The translations under genes and the position numbers were made by a program. Shown one piece after another: positions 16,974 to 24,394 of a DNA stretch of 64,000 nt. Origin of the DNA: DATHXC01 sp035459965. GTDB taxonomy: Bacteria > Pseudomonadota > Gammaproteobacteria > Burkholderiales > Methylophilaceae. The notes under the pieces were generated by a model. That model saw nothing but the letters and a program-made list of their open reading frames with translations. It did not search any database and was not told where the DNA came from. Positions within the stretch are counted from its first letter, which is position 1. Each line of letters opens with the position of its first letter. The stretch is from the NCBI GenBank assembly GCA_035459965.1, contig DATHXC010000002.1, positions 124,001-188,000 on the forward strand, read 5' to 3'.

Positions 16974-17335
16974 TTAATATTTCCGTTGCTTAGAAGGTAG
17001 GTTTGAATGATCCCTAACGTATGGTTAACAGCCTTAAATTGAGGATCGATTGCACCTTCGACGCGGCTCACGCAGTCGGAAACATTATTGATTTTGCTAT
17101 AGAGGTCTGAAAGGTTTTCATGAGTGGGCGCTTTGTCACAAAGCGTCTCCACTTTTACCAGGCGCTGCACATACACTTCCATTTTCCTGTCGAAGTTTTC
17201 TTCCATAGTGCTGATGCGATCATTGGTTACTGTGTTTTTCTTCGACATGTACACATAAATGCCAATCCCGCCAGTAAGCAGAAACTGCGCTATTTGGAAT
17301 AAAAACTTCCCTACTTCAATATCGATACCCATCAC
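16970..17335 (-). CDS. DUF2730 membrane-anchored coiled-coil protein (Mu gp25-like)
   Basis: 121 residues: one N-terminal transmembrane helix (about 9-29, FLFQIAQFLLTGGIGIYVYM) then a charged coiled coil (MEENFDRKMEVYVQRLVKVETLCDK) and a short C-terminal helix. This fits DUF2730 proteins found between the zinc-finger and gp26 genes of Mu-like phages. Its role is unknown; a single membrane anchor and coiled coil would also suit a spanin-like or superinfection role, which is speculation. Confidence 0.75.
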   Translation of the reverse strand: MMGIDIEVGKFLFQIAQFLLTGGIGIYVYMSKKNTVTNDRISTMEENFDRKMEVYVQRLVKVETLCDKAPTHENLSDLYSKINNVSDCVSRVEGAIDPQFKAVNHTLGIIQTYLLSNGNIK

Positions 17336-17550
17336 AACCCTCGTTTGCCATCTAATTCAAATTCTTCCTGGTGCTGGATGCACCTAGTCACTCCCCGAAT
17401 TGCCTGCCGCTTTGGCGGTATTTCTTCACCGCAGTCTATGCAATGAGATAAGCCTGGTTTATTCAGCTTTTCAGCCGCCTCCCTGGCCTTTCTTATTGAA
17501 TGTTCACGTTCTGCCAGTTCCTGCTGTGCCCCTCGATCTAACCAATCCAT
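17332..17550 (-). CDS. TraR/DksA-type zinc-finger protein
   Basis: 72 residues. A helical N-terminus is followed by a DksA-type finger: CIDC, 17 residues, then CIQH (C4-like with His in the last position). Short TraR/DksA proteins bind the RNA polymerase secondary channel and change transcription initiation, and many Mu-like and P2-like phages carry one in the late region. It lacks the long coiled-coil tip of full DksA. It overlaps the DUF2730 gene by 4 nt. Confidence 0.82.
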   Translation of the reverse strand: MDWLDRGAQQELAEREHSIRKAREAAEKLNKPGLSHCIDCGEEIPPKRQAIRGVTRCIQHQEEFELDGKRGL

Positions 17551-18153
17551 CTAAAAATTCACCCATCCACCAAAGCCTGCTCTGTAATCCGTTTCTCCCG
17601 GGCCATTAATTGGCTGCTCTATAGAGGCTTTAGCTCCAATATTGAGCGCCTTTAACTGGAAAAGGCTTATCTTGCCGTCGACCTGCCAGACCTGGCCGTC
17701 CCTTTTCTGCAGTGCGTATACACCTATGTCGCCGCTATGATCAGCGCCGATCCACGGCAACGGATCACGCTTGACCTGAGTTTCGGTCTCCCCGGTTTCC
17801 CTGTTGATCATGGAAGTGGCAGTGGAAGAGTGTCGGTCAGCGGGTATCTGAGTTGAAGCAATTACGCTCCAGTTTTCGTCATCCTTAAAAGATTGCGGCA
17901 GCTTGAGCTGGCCCTTAACCTCATCCGGGTAAACATCGACCGATTGAGTCTTGAGCGGCTTGGCAACTTTCTTTTTCTTGGCCACGGGTTTCGATGGCGT
18001 GCCCTGGACTGATACATTTACGCCTGGCGTCGGTATGTCTTCCTGGAAAATGTTTGTTAGATGTACGTCGAATCGATACAAAATAAACAAACAAAGCACG
18101 ATCAGCGCGACCGCCAGCACTACATCAAAAAGCCTCTGCTTCCAGCTCAGCAT
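17551..18153 (-). CDS. Membrane-anchored periplasmic protein in the lysis cassette, unknown
   Basis: 200 residues from the ATG at 18153, which overlaps the endolysin stop as ATGCTGA; an upstream in-frame start at 18192 would lie deep in the endolysin gene. A transmembrane helix (about 8-30, RLFDVVLAVALIVLCLFILY) precedes a Lys/Pro-rich linker (VAKKKKVAKPLK) and a soluble C-terminal domain ending GFGGWVNF. Its position where Rz (i-spanin) is expected suggests a lysis-related role, but it has no clear spanin coiled coil and no nested Rz1 was found. Confidence 0.6.
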   Translation of the reverse strand: MLSWKQRLFDVVLAVALIVLCLFILYRFDVHLTNIFQEDIPTPGVNVSVQGTPSKPVAKKKKVAKPLKTQSVDVYPDEVKGQLKLPQSFKDDENWSVIASTQIPADRHSSTATSMINRETGETETQVKRDPLPWIGADHSGDIGVYALQKRDGQVWQVDGKISLFQLKALNIGAKASIEQPINGPGETDYRAGFGGWVNF

Positions 18154-18749
18154 GTGATCCCACCGCCCCATGTCGCATATAGCGGTTGCCACTTGCCCAG
18201 GATATTTCGCGGATATCCACGGTTTTCCTTGAAAGCTGCAATTGAACGTCCTGCATTAAATCGTTCCACCTGATCAAACCACCGTCCGCGATCCGCACCA
18301 CCGGCTTTCGCTAGCGCCTGGTCTTTGTAAACCCATCCCAAACCGCCGTTGTATCCTGATAAGGCCATCGCCATACGGCTGCAATCATCGGCTGCTTGGA
18401 TGCGATTCCATAGCCATATGTCGTAGGTGATTAAAGCCTGCATTGACCAGGCTGGATTGCGTGGGTCGTTGGATCGCAGGCCATCATATAGCCCGGATAT
18501 CCAGCTGCTGGTGGATGGCATGAACTGCGCTAAGCCCTGTGCACCTACTGGACTTACCGCGAGCGGGTTCCAGGCGCTTTCCTGGTGTATCTGAGCTGCG
18601 AATACAGAAACTGGAGCGTCAAGGCCCCAGGTGGTATGTGCAATGCGTATCAGGTCGCGCTTATAACGCAATGACGAACGGGGCGGATCAGCTGCCATAC
18701 ATGAGATGGGCAAAGCAAACAGCAATATGAGGATGAATGCCCGGCGCAT
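18147..18749 (-). CDS. Exported lytic transglycosylase endolysin (SLT fold)
   Basis: 200 residues from the ATG at 18749, which shares one base with the holin stop (TGATG). An N-terminal signal (RRAFILILLFALPISCMA) leads to an SLT-type domain: catalytic Glu57 in HQESAWNPLAVSPVGAQGLAQFMPST, later ALSGYNGG. It would cleave glycan strands with anhydromuramyl ends. The export signal means it may be secreted or membrane-held independently of the holin. BcepMu-type phages have a similar holin-transglycosylase order. Confidence 0.88.
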   Translation of the reverse strand: MRRAFILILLFALPISCMAADPPRSSLRYKRDLIRIAHTTWGLDAPVSVFAAQIHQESAWNPLAVSPVGAQGLAQFMPSTSSWISGLYDGLRSNDPRNPAWSMQALITYDIWLWNRIQAADDCSRMAMALSGYNGGLGWVYKDQALAKAGGADRGRWFDQVERFNAGRSIAAFKENRGYPRNILGKWQPLYATWGGGITC

Positions 18750-19093
18750 CAAAGCCCCAGGCTCGCAGCCAACATGGCGGCACCCATGATCAGCGCCCGT
18801 CTTATTTGAGCGGCAATGAATAGATTGTATAAGTGAGGCGAGCAGGCTTTGCCGCCAATACCAGGCACTCCAAGAGACCAGGTGGACTGCATGTAAGACT
18901 CAGGCCTGGCATAAGGAAATGCGGAGCGATCCATCCAGTAACCGGCCACCCCTGCCATCGTGACAAGCGAAAGCTTGTATATGACATTGGGCAGGGCCTG
19001 GGGTTGTACCTGGTAGATGATCATGAGAAGAAAGACTGTGAAGAACAGCCAATCAGTCATGCGGGGAGCTTTGTATCGAGTAAATATTTTCAT
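18749..19093 (-). CDS. Putative 2/3-transmembrane holin
   Basis: 114 residues from the ATG at 19093; an alternative TTG at 19123 adds ten residues. Hydrophobic segments near 14-32 (LFFTVFLLMIIYQV) and 39-57 (KLSLVTMAGVAGYW), and a C-terminal one (AALIMGAAMLAASLGL region), with HLYNLFIAAQIRRAL between. This matches the putative 2/3-TM holin family of BcepMu-like phages and it lies directly before the endolysin. A 6-bp hairpin immediately abuts the 19093 ATG and would hide its initiation region. Confidence 0.72.
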   Translation of the reverse strand: MKIFTRYKAPRMTDWLFFTVFLLMIIYQVQPQALPNVIYKLSLVTMAGVAGYWMDRSAFPYARPESYMQSTWSLGVPGIGGKACSPHLYNLFIAAQIRRALIMGAAMLAASLGL

Positions 19094-19112
19094 GCAGCCA
19101 TTGTTAGGCTGC
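19094..19112 (-). promoter_or_regulatory. Hairpin abutting the holin ATG
   Basis: GCAGCC and GGCTGC, 7-nt loop, end exactly one base before the ATG at 19093, which has no visible Shine-Dalgarno. In the transcript it would occlude initiation at this ATG and could delay holin translation or favour the TTG at 19123. Inference from structure only. Confidence 0.5.
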
Positions 19113-19128
19113 ACGAGATTCAAGTCAT

Positions 19129-19142
19129 TTAATACATATTAA
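19129..19142 (-). promoter_or_regulatory. Palindrome TTAATACATATTAA upstream of the lysis cassette: candidate late promoter Plys
   Basis: Second exact copy of the 14-bp palindrome at 11754-11767, 36 nt before the holin ATG. On the coding strand CCCTA lies 5 bases before the shared TTTTTAATATGTATTAA tract, as at the other site with one base less. The place corresponds to the Mu Plys promoter that starts all late transcription. No convincing -35 element is present, as expected for an activator-dependent promoter. Confidence 0.66.
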
Positions 19143-19155
19143 AAACTATTTAGGG

Positions 19156-19272
19156 TTATGACTGTGTAACCGGCGCGCTTTCTGGTGTAGAAGGTGGAAG
19201 GTGTGCCAGCTGGTAGATGCCAAAACTGGCGACCAATACGCCGATCACCACTTTGAGTATATTAACAAACAT
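19156..19272 (-). CDS. Small single-pass membrane protein, 38 residues
   Basis: Found by direct translation; too short for ordinary ORF listing. ATG at 19272, stop TAA at 19158-19156. One hydrophobic helix (residues 4-22, ILKVVIGVLVASFGIYQLA) then a Pro/Ser-rich tail. It lies between the repressor and the lysis promoter, on the late strand, without a strong ribosome binding site. It could be a small holin partner or a lysogenic membrane peptide transcribed after the repressor. It may also be chance. Confidence 0.45.
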   Translation of the reverse strand: MFVNILKVVIGVLVASFGIYQLAHLPPSTPESAPVTQS

Positions 19273-19286
19273 AATTTTCCAATCAA

Positions 19287-20033
19287 TTAAAGTTTAAATT
19301 TACCAAACTTCCAAGGAATCAAGCGCCCAACTACATGCAGCTGCGACGCTGCGTCAGATGTCAATATTTCAGGCTCGTATAACGGGTTGTCACTGCGGAT
19401 CACCACCGTCCCGTCGAATTTAACCTGCACTCGCTTGATCATCAACCGCCCACCGATCTGTATTGCATATACCGCATTGTCGTGAAATATATTCTTTCTT
19501 AGGTCAATAAGCACCAATTCACCGTGGTGCAGTGTTGGCTCCATGCTTTCCCCATCGACCGTGATCATGGCCACGCTATCGGCTTCAGCATGCAGTATAT
19601 CGCGCAGCCAACTCCGGGCTACCTCAATGTGACCAATCACGCGCTCTTCATAAACCATCGCGCCCGGCCCGGCGCTTGCCTGGATATCGAAATGGTTAAT
19701 CCTTACCAGCTCACTGCGCCTGGATGACTGCCGCTGATTTTGATACTGACTCTGCACCTGAGTCACGACCAACTCACTGGATTCAAGTTGAACCCCATTA
19801 ACGAGGTAATCCAGGGAAACTTTATGTTCACGAGAAAACTTCACCAGGAAATCTAGCGGTATTTTCCCACGCTTCCGCCACGTCTTAACCGTGTTCTCAG
19901 GCACATCCAATTGCTCTGCATAGCTGAATCCATCGCGCTTCGGGAGGAATTCCATAAGCCGCGCCATGACCGTTTCATAGCTTTGTGTGAATTCATAGGC
20001 TAAATCATCATCATTTTTGTTGACAGGGTTCAT
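19287..20033 (-). CDS. Phage repressor, HTH plus S24 (LexA-type) peptidase domain
   Basis: 248 residues from the ATG at 20033 (AAGG 6 nt upstream). N-terminal HTH about residues 35-62 (SYAEQLDVPENTVKTWRKRGKIP), linker, an Ala121-Gly122 candidate cleavage bond, and the S24 domain with Ser163 (VDGESMEPTL) and Lys200 (GGRLMIKR). It would hold the prophage silent by binding the operator at 20050-20066 and could be inactivated by RecA-stimulated self-cleavage, making induction SOS-dependent, unlike the Mu c repressor. Transcribed divergently from ner. Confidence 0.9.
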   Translation of the reverse strand: MNPVNKNDDDLAYEFTQSYETVMARLMEFLPKRDGFSYAEQLDVPENTVKTWRKRGKIPLDFLVKFSREHKVSLDYLVNGVQLESSELVVTQVQSQYQNQRQSSRRSELVRINHFDIQASAGPGAMVYEERVIGHIEVARSWLRDILHAEADSVAMITVDGESMEPTLHHGELVLIDLRKNIFHDNAVYAIQIGGRLMIKRVQVKFDGTVVIRSDNPLYEPEILTSDAASQLHVVGRLIPWKFGKFKL

Positions 20034-20048
20034 CTTGTACCTTAATAT
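20020..20048 (+). promoter_or_regulatory. Early promoter (Pe-like)
   Basis: A perfect -35 TTGACA (20020-20025), 17-bp spacer and -10 TAATAT (20043-20048) point rightward to ner and the transposition genes; start expected near 20055. The -35 lies inside the 5' end of the repressor gene. The 17-bp operator begins two bases after the -10, so bound repressor would cover the start point. Confidence 0.75.
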
Positions 20049-20049
20049 C

Positions 20050-20066
20050 GGTTTCAACTTGAAACC
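20050..20066. promoter_or_regulatory. Repressor operator palindrome GGTTTCAACTTGAAACC
   Basis: Perfect 8-bp arms around one central base between the repressor and ner genes, at the predicted early transcription start and upstream of the repressor start codon. It is the natural target for the divergent HTH-S24 repressor or Ner. A lone CTTGAAAC half-site recurs at the end of ner (about 20310). Confidence 0.78.
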
Positions 20067-20090
20067 TTAACTAAAAATATTTAAAAAAAT

Positions 20091-20315
20091 ATGCATCCAG
20101 CAGACATCAACGCAGCCTTACAGAAGGCTAAAAAAAGCCAAGCTGCAATTGCGAGAAGCCTCGTCGTTTCTCATAACGCCGTGTCTCTGGTCATTCATAA
20201 CCGCACCAAATCAACTCGCATTGCAAAAGCTATTTCACGCGCCACAGGAATATCGATTCATAAGCTGTGGCCGGGCCGCTATGCCAAAGATGATGAATTG
20301 AAAAATGCAGCTTGA
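20091..20315 (+). CDS. ner: Ner-like early regulator
   Basis: 74 residues with the Ner/Nlp HTH pattern: HPADINAALQKAKKSQAAIARSLVVSHNAVSLVI, then RIAKAISRATGISIHKLWPGRY, the conserved end of the family. In Mu, Ner turns down early and repressor transcription after infection. It is the first gene of the rightward early region. The ATG follows an AT-rich leader without a Shine-Dalgarno; the start is chosen because HPADI is the family N-terminus. Confidence 0.9.
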   Translation: MHPADINAALQKAKKSQAAIARSLVVSHNAVSLVIHNRTKSTRIAKAISRATGISIHKLWPGRYAKDDELKNAA

Positions 20316-20344
20316 AACTCTGCAGGTCAATCGATGTGTCCATT

Positions 20345-20376
20345 TTGCAACCGTGCAAGAGGTTTGCATAGTGCAA
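20345..20376. promoter_or_regulatory. Tandem inverted-repeat sites TTGCA-N3/4-TGCAA
   Basis: Site 1 at 20345-20358 (spacer ACCG) and site 2 at 20364-20376 (spacer TAG), centres about 18-19 bp apart, between ner and the next gene. Paired dyads in an early intergenic region suggest binding of a dimeric phage regulator such as one of the HTH proteins encoded just downstream. Confidence 0.6.
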
Positions 20377-20422
20377 AAAAGACTAATTGTTCAGAAACGT
20401 ATTACAGGAGGGATTTCTAAAT

Positions 20423-20902
20423 ATGGCTAATAAATGGAAACGCAGGATTGCCACCTCCCACACCGAAGCTCTGCGCATGTGCAAGGATTTCGCCAAAGAG
20501 AAGCACAACTTATCTATAGAGCGTATTGCTGACCTGATGGGCGTGACTGCCGACTCTTTGTACAAGTGGCTTTCAAACGGCAGCATGCCCCTCAACAGAA
20601 TCAGAAGTTATCAGATGGCTTGCCGCTGTTATTTTGTGACCAGCTATTTCGCCCACAGTGATGGCAACCTCTTAATTCCAGTGCCATCCGGCAAACCTCT
20701 ATCAGACGACAACATGCTTGAACTCAATTCGAGTTGGGCATCGGCTATGAATGACCTTTCCAAATTTTACCTGGGCGAGGCCACAGCTGAAATGGCACTT
20801 GCTTCGCTTACCAAGCATATGGAGGTAGCAGGCTGGCATCGCGTCAATATCGAAAAACACGATGCCCCTGAGCTGGACTTCTCAGAAAGTGAGCTGTCAT
20901 GA
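20423..20902 (+). CDS. HTH DNA-binding protein, unknown role
   Basis: 159 residues from the ATG at 20423 (AGGAGG 12 nt upstream); a TTG extension to 20387 is less likely. An HTH near residues 28-52 (LSIERIADLMGVTADSLYKWLSNGSMP) is followed by a helical C-terminal part. It overlaps the next wHTH gene by ATGA. It is probably an early transcription regulator specific to this phage group. I cannot assign a named family. Confidence 0.7.
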   Translation: MANKWKRRIATSHTEALRMCKDFAKEKHNLSIERIADLMGVTADSLYKWLSNGSMPLNRIRSYQMACRCYFVTSYFAHSDGNLLIPVPSGKPLSDDNMLELNSSWASAMNDLSKFYLGEATAEMALASLTKHMEVAGWHRVNIEKHDAPELDFSESELS

Positions 20903-21216
20903 GCGAGGGCAAGGTCTACACCAGCGGATCACAGGAGCGCGGCTACCACGTACTTCTGCTTCTGGCAGGCAACGAATTCACCGGCGTACTGCCGGGCGAA
21001 ATAGCGAAGGCCCTTAATACCAGCCCTAGCAACATCACACGCGATCTGCGTGTGCTCCAAAACGTGGGACTGGCTGAGCCATTACCACACGATGAAAAGC
21101 GCTGGAGACTTGGGCCGAAGCTTGTCCAGATATCCAATGCATTTACAAATCACCTTAGCGAAGTCAATCGGCGCATGGGTGAAATACAACAGCGGTACAC
21201 CCGCATTCCAACCTAG
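20899..21216 (+). CDS. IclR-like winged-helix protein
   Basis: 105 residues, essentially one winged-helix domain: YHVLLLLAGNEFTGVLPGEIAKALNTSPSNITRDLRVLQNVGLAEPLPHDEKRWRLG matches the DNA-binding half of IclR-type regulators, without the effector-binding half. The C-terminus is a helix. Coupled by a 4-nt overlap to the upstream HTH gene. Likely binds DNA in early phage control or transposition; target unknown. Confidence 0.72.
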   Translation: MSEGKVYTSGSQERGYHVLLLLAGNEFTGVLPGEIAKALNTSPSNITRDLRVLQNVGLAEPLPHDEKRWRLGPKLVQISNAFTNHLSEVNRRMGEIQQRYTRIPT

Positions 21217-21225
21217 GGGAAATTC

Positions 21226-22212
21226 ATGGCTAACACCAAGAAAACGAAGGCATTAGACGCGACGATACTTTTGCCGGTAACAGAAGAGGCGCAGTCCGAA
21301 ACCGCAATGGAATCCAAGATTGCCAACATCACCGAGGCCTATAGCGGTGACCGCGATCTAATCAATCAACTCCTGGGGCAGACGCAAGCATTCCAGGCAG
21401 TCGCAAAATTCACGACGGTCGTGAGTTTATCCAAGTTGCAAATCATCAAGGAAAACAAGCTTTACAAGGATTCCAAGGGTTTAAAAACTCCCGACGGTCA
21501 GGAATTATCGGGAACCTGGGCCGACTTCGTTGAGTTGGGGTTGGGCATGTCGGTCAACAAGATTGATGAAGATTTGCTGAACCTGAATGCTTTTGGTGAG
21601 GATGCACTGGCAAGCTTGACATCTATCGGTGCCGGGTACCGCGAATTGCGCAAATTGCGCAAGCTGCCTGACGATGTAAAAGACCAGGTAATCCAAGGTC
21701 GTCTGGTAGACCTTACAGATAAAGACGATGTGGTCGCCCTGATTGATGAGCTGACATCCGAACAAACCCGCGTAGTCGATAAATTAAACAAGCACGTCAC
21801 TAACCTGACTGAGGATGCTCAGGCTGTAGATCAGCTGCTTGGCGATAAGAGCGACAGAATCACCGAGCTGGAAAAGGAAGTTCATAAGCTGCGGAACAAG
21901 TCCGGCGAGTGGAGTGCGCGCGCTTTCGACATTGCGATGGAAACCACCACGGTAGGGAGCCAGGCATTAGAAGCGCTCGACCGTCTTGACCAGCTGCGCG
22001 ATGCCATCCTGAATGAAGACTTTGGTGATCAGGATCGTGAGGCTGCCCTGGAACACATGGCTGTAGTTTTTTACGACATTGCTGATCATATATTCGCCCG
22101 GGCGAATGAAACGATGGCCAACACTGACCAGGTGTTCATCGGCTACAAAGACCGCGCCCGCCCAATCATGGAAGCGTTTGCTACACAACCTTCTACCACC
22201 ACAGTTAACTGA
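21226..22212 (+). CDS. Conserved early protein, helical, unknown function
   Basis: 328 residues, acidic. An N-terminal region has VAKFTTVVSLSKLQIIKENKLYKD and GTWADFVELGLGMSVNKIDEDL; residues about 165-235 form a long coiled coil (SEQTRVVDKLNKHVTNLTEDAQ to LEKEVHKLRNKSGEW). Proteins like this lie directly ahead of the transposase in BcepMu-type phages; no function is established that I know of. Seven bases separate it from transposase A, so it may act with the transposition machinery. Confidence 0.7.
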   Translation: MANTKKTKALDATILLPVTEEAQSETAMESKIANITEAYSGDRDLINQLLGQTQAFQAVAKFTTVVSLSKLQIIKENKLYKDSKGLKTPDGQELSGTWADFVELGLGMSVNKIDEDLLNLNAFGEDALASLTSIGAGYRELRKLRKLPDDVKDQVIQGRLVDLTDKDDVVALIDELTSEQTRVVDKLNKHVTNLTEDAQAVDQLLGDKSDRITELEKEVHKLRNKSGEWSARAFDIAMETTTVGSQALEALDRLDQLRDAILNEDFGDQDREAALEHMAVVFYDIADHIFARANETMANTDQVFIGYKDRARPIMEAFATQPSTTTVN

Positions 22213-22219
22213 TTAAATC

Positions 22220-24001
22220 ATGGCGATCCGCGAACCCGACAATCTTGCCGTGATGGATGACATGCGCTCGCTCGCGCGGTCTATCGACGCGGCGAAACAT
22301 GGCCAGCAAGGGGCAGTCATTAAAGCTGCAGCTGATAAGTATGGCTGGAGCATCGCCAAGGTTTACCGCCATCTTATGGCTGTCGGCTGGAAGAGTGGCC
22401 GCAAGGTACGTGCTGATCGCGGCACTACCAAACAATCTCTGGAAACCATGCAGGACATCAGTGCGCTGCTCAAGATCGGTGTGCGGAAAAATGGCAAAGC
22501 CACCATGCAGATACCGAACGCGGTCTCAGTGCTGTCTCAAAATGGCCGTGAGATCAATGTCAGCAATGGCCGCATGAGCGCATTGCTTCGCGATCGCAAT
22601 CTGCACCTGGGAGCGCAGCGCCTGGCTACGGCTGCGCAGCCAACACAATCGCTCCATCCCAATCATGTGCATCAGGTCGATCCATCACTGTGCCTGTTGT
22701 ATTACCTCCCGAATGGCCAGCAGCACATCATCCGTGACGATCAGCTTTATAAAAACAAGCTGGAGACCGTGGCCAAGATCAAGCTGAAAATATGGCGGTA
22801 TGTACTGACAGATCATAACAGCGCCACCATCATTGTCCGCTACTACCAGTCAGCCGGTGAATCCCAGGCAAACCTTTACGACTTCCTGCTGTATGCCTGG
22901 CAGAAGATGGAAGGCCGCTTATTCCACGGTGTTCCTAAAATCCTGTTGTGGGATAAAGGCAGCGCCAACACTGCCGGTGCAATCAAAAACGCATTGCATT
23001 CCCTGGATGTAAACGCGATTGAGCACATGGCCGGGAATCCCCGCGCCAAGGGTAGCGTTGAAAATGGCAACAACCTGGTTGAGTGTTTATTCGAGTCCAG
23101 GCTGCGCTATGAGCCGGTAGAGAATGTCGATCAGCTGAATGCCGCTGTCGAGGGCTGGTACAACGCCTACAACAGCAACACCATCCCGAACTATGACTCA
23201 CGCCTCAAGCGTAAGTATATGACGTCCCCACAGGTGCGCTATGGCCTCTGGCAGATGATCCGTAAAGAGCAGCTGCGGCTCCTACCCGATATTCGGCTTT
23301 GCCGCATGTTGCTGTCCGGTACCGACGTGATTCGGAAAGTTACCCAGGAGCTGACAGTCAGCTACAACCACCCGGTCTCACAGAAGCGCGAACACTACGA
23401 TGTTTCCGAGATCAGTGGGATTTTCATTAAGCAGGAAGTGAAGATCAGCCCAATGGTGTATGGCGATGGCGAAGTCATGATCACCTTCTCGAACTACAAG
23501 GGCGAAGAAACCTGCCAGATTCTTAAACCGATCCAGGCGGACGGTGTAACAGGTTTCCGCATGGATGCACCTGTTATCGGTGAAGAGTACAAAAGCCAGC
23601 CAGATACCGTTATCGAGACTGCAGGCAAAGCTGCTCAGCAGCAGGCATATCCCGGTAAAAATCAGGAAGAAATTGAAAAGGCGAAATCGAAGAACGCAGT
23701 GCCGTTCGATGGCACTTTCGATGCCCACAGCCACCTTTCAAAAGTTGCTTCTCCCGCCTTCATGAACAAGCCTGGCCAGATGATGAATGTGCCAGATCGA
23801 CTGCATGTCGAGTCCAAGATTTTATCCCTGATCGAAACCAAGGTTGCACTTCGCAATCGCCTGGGCCGGGCTGTGACTGCAGCCGAGGATTCGATGTTGA
23901 GAGCTGCTTATCCGGGTGGCGTGAAAGATGACGCAATAGATGAAGTACTTGCATTACTGGCTAACGCAGATACGGCTCCAAGACTGGTGGCCGTGCGTTA
24001 G
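22220..24001 (+). CDS. Transposase A (MuA-like, DDE/rve integrase core)
   Basis: 593 residues. N-terminal HTH segments (about 25-60), then an rve catalytic core with Asp154 (HQVDPS), Asp245 (LLWDKGSAN) and Glu281 (KGSVENGNN), a D-90-D-35-E spacing; next a Mu-transpos_C-type region and a basic tail that would contact ATPase B. It pairs the phage ends, nicks them and joins them to target DNA for integration and replicative transposition. It is nearer to BcepMu TnpA than to MuA. The catalytic residues are intact. Confidence 0.94.
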   Translation: MAIREPDNLAVMDDMRSLARSIDAAKHGQQGAVIKAAADKYGWSIAKVYRHLMAVGWKSGRKVRADRGTTKQSLETMQDISALLKIGVRKNGKATMQIPNAVSVLSQNGREINVSNGRMSALLRDRNLHLGAQRLATAAQPTQSLHPNHVHQVDPSLCLLYYLPNGQQHIIRDDQLYKNKLETVAKIKLKIWRYVLTDHNSATIIVRYYQSAGESQANLYDFLLYAWQKMEGRLFHGVPKILLWDKGSANTAGAIKNALHSLDVNAIEHMAGNPRAKGSVENGNNLVECLFESRLRYEPVENVDQLNAAVEGWYNAYNSNTIPNYDSRLKRKYMTSPQVRYGLWQMIRKEQLRLLPDIRLCRMLLSGTDVIRKVTQELTVSYNHPVSQKREHYDVSEISGIFIKQEVKISPMVYGDGEVMITFSNYKGEETCQILKPIQADGVTGFRMDAPVIGEEYKSQPDTVIETAGKAAQQQAYPGKNQEEIEKAKSKNAVPFDGTFDAHSHLSKVASPAFMNKPGQMMNVPDRLHVESKILSLIETKVALRNRLGRAVTAAEDSMLRAAYPGGVKDDAIDEVLALLANADTAPRLVAVR

Positions 24002-24012
24002 CAGAAAAGAAT

Positions 24013-24042
24013 TCGCCCCCGGTGTTGACGCACCGAGGGCGA
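24013..24042 (+). other. Hairpin after transposase gene
   Basis: TCGCCC-C-CGGTG pairs with CACCG-A-GGGCGA (11 bp, one C-A mismatch, 6-nt loop), starting 12 bases after the transposase stop. No T-run follows. It could trim or attenuate the early transcript between A and B and so set their ratio. Confidence 0.5.
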
Positions 24043-24097
24043 TTAGGAGCGCTCTGTTAGGGGCGCAATGTTCTACAACAAAGTGAGGTAATTCTAC

Positions 24098-24394
24098 ATG
24101 AGAGAGAAAACTTTAAAAGCTTTTTGTTTCCGATCTGGTGAGGTGCGCGTCGCGGATGAAGTCCCGGCCCGCGCCTTACTCATTACTAGTGGCCCACAGA
24201 CAGTACTGCCGGGCATCGTTGAAATTAACGCCAGTCCGGCCTTTAAGCCAGGTGTTCTATTAGTGCCTGGTGTTAAAGAGGCAGCCAATGACGATGAGGC
24301 TCTGGATGCTGTTGATAAGTTCCGAAAGGTACTGAACAAAAGCATGTGCAGCCTGCTTTATGTAGTAGGGGGCCGTCATGGTACCGCGTCTTGA
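24098..24394 (+). CDS. Small early protein between transposase A and B, unknown
   Basis: 98 residues, mixed alpha/beta, with KAFCFRSGEVRVADEVPARALLITSGP and PGVLLVPGVKEAANDDEALDAVDKFRKVL. I recognise no family. Start ATG at 24098 with GAGG 10 nt upstream. Its 3' end overlaps the B gene start by 17 nt, suggesting translational coupling and co-expression with the transposition proteins. Confidence 0.6.
   Translation: MREKTLKAFCFRSGEVRVADEVPARALLITSGPQTVLPGIVEINASPAFKPGVLLVPGVKEAANDDEALDAVDKFRKVLNKSMCSLLYVVGGRHGTAS

Noticed and set aside
24013..24042. Terminator after transposase A
   Set aside because: Good stem but no T-run, and ATPase B downstream must be co-transcribed; listed only as a hairpin.
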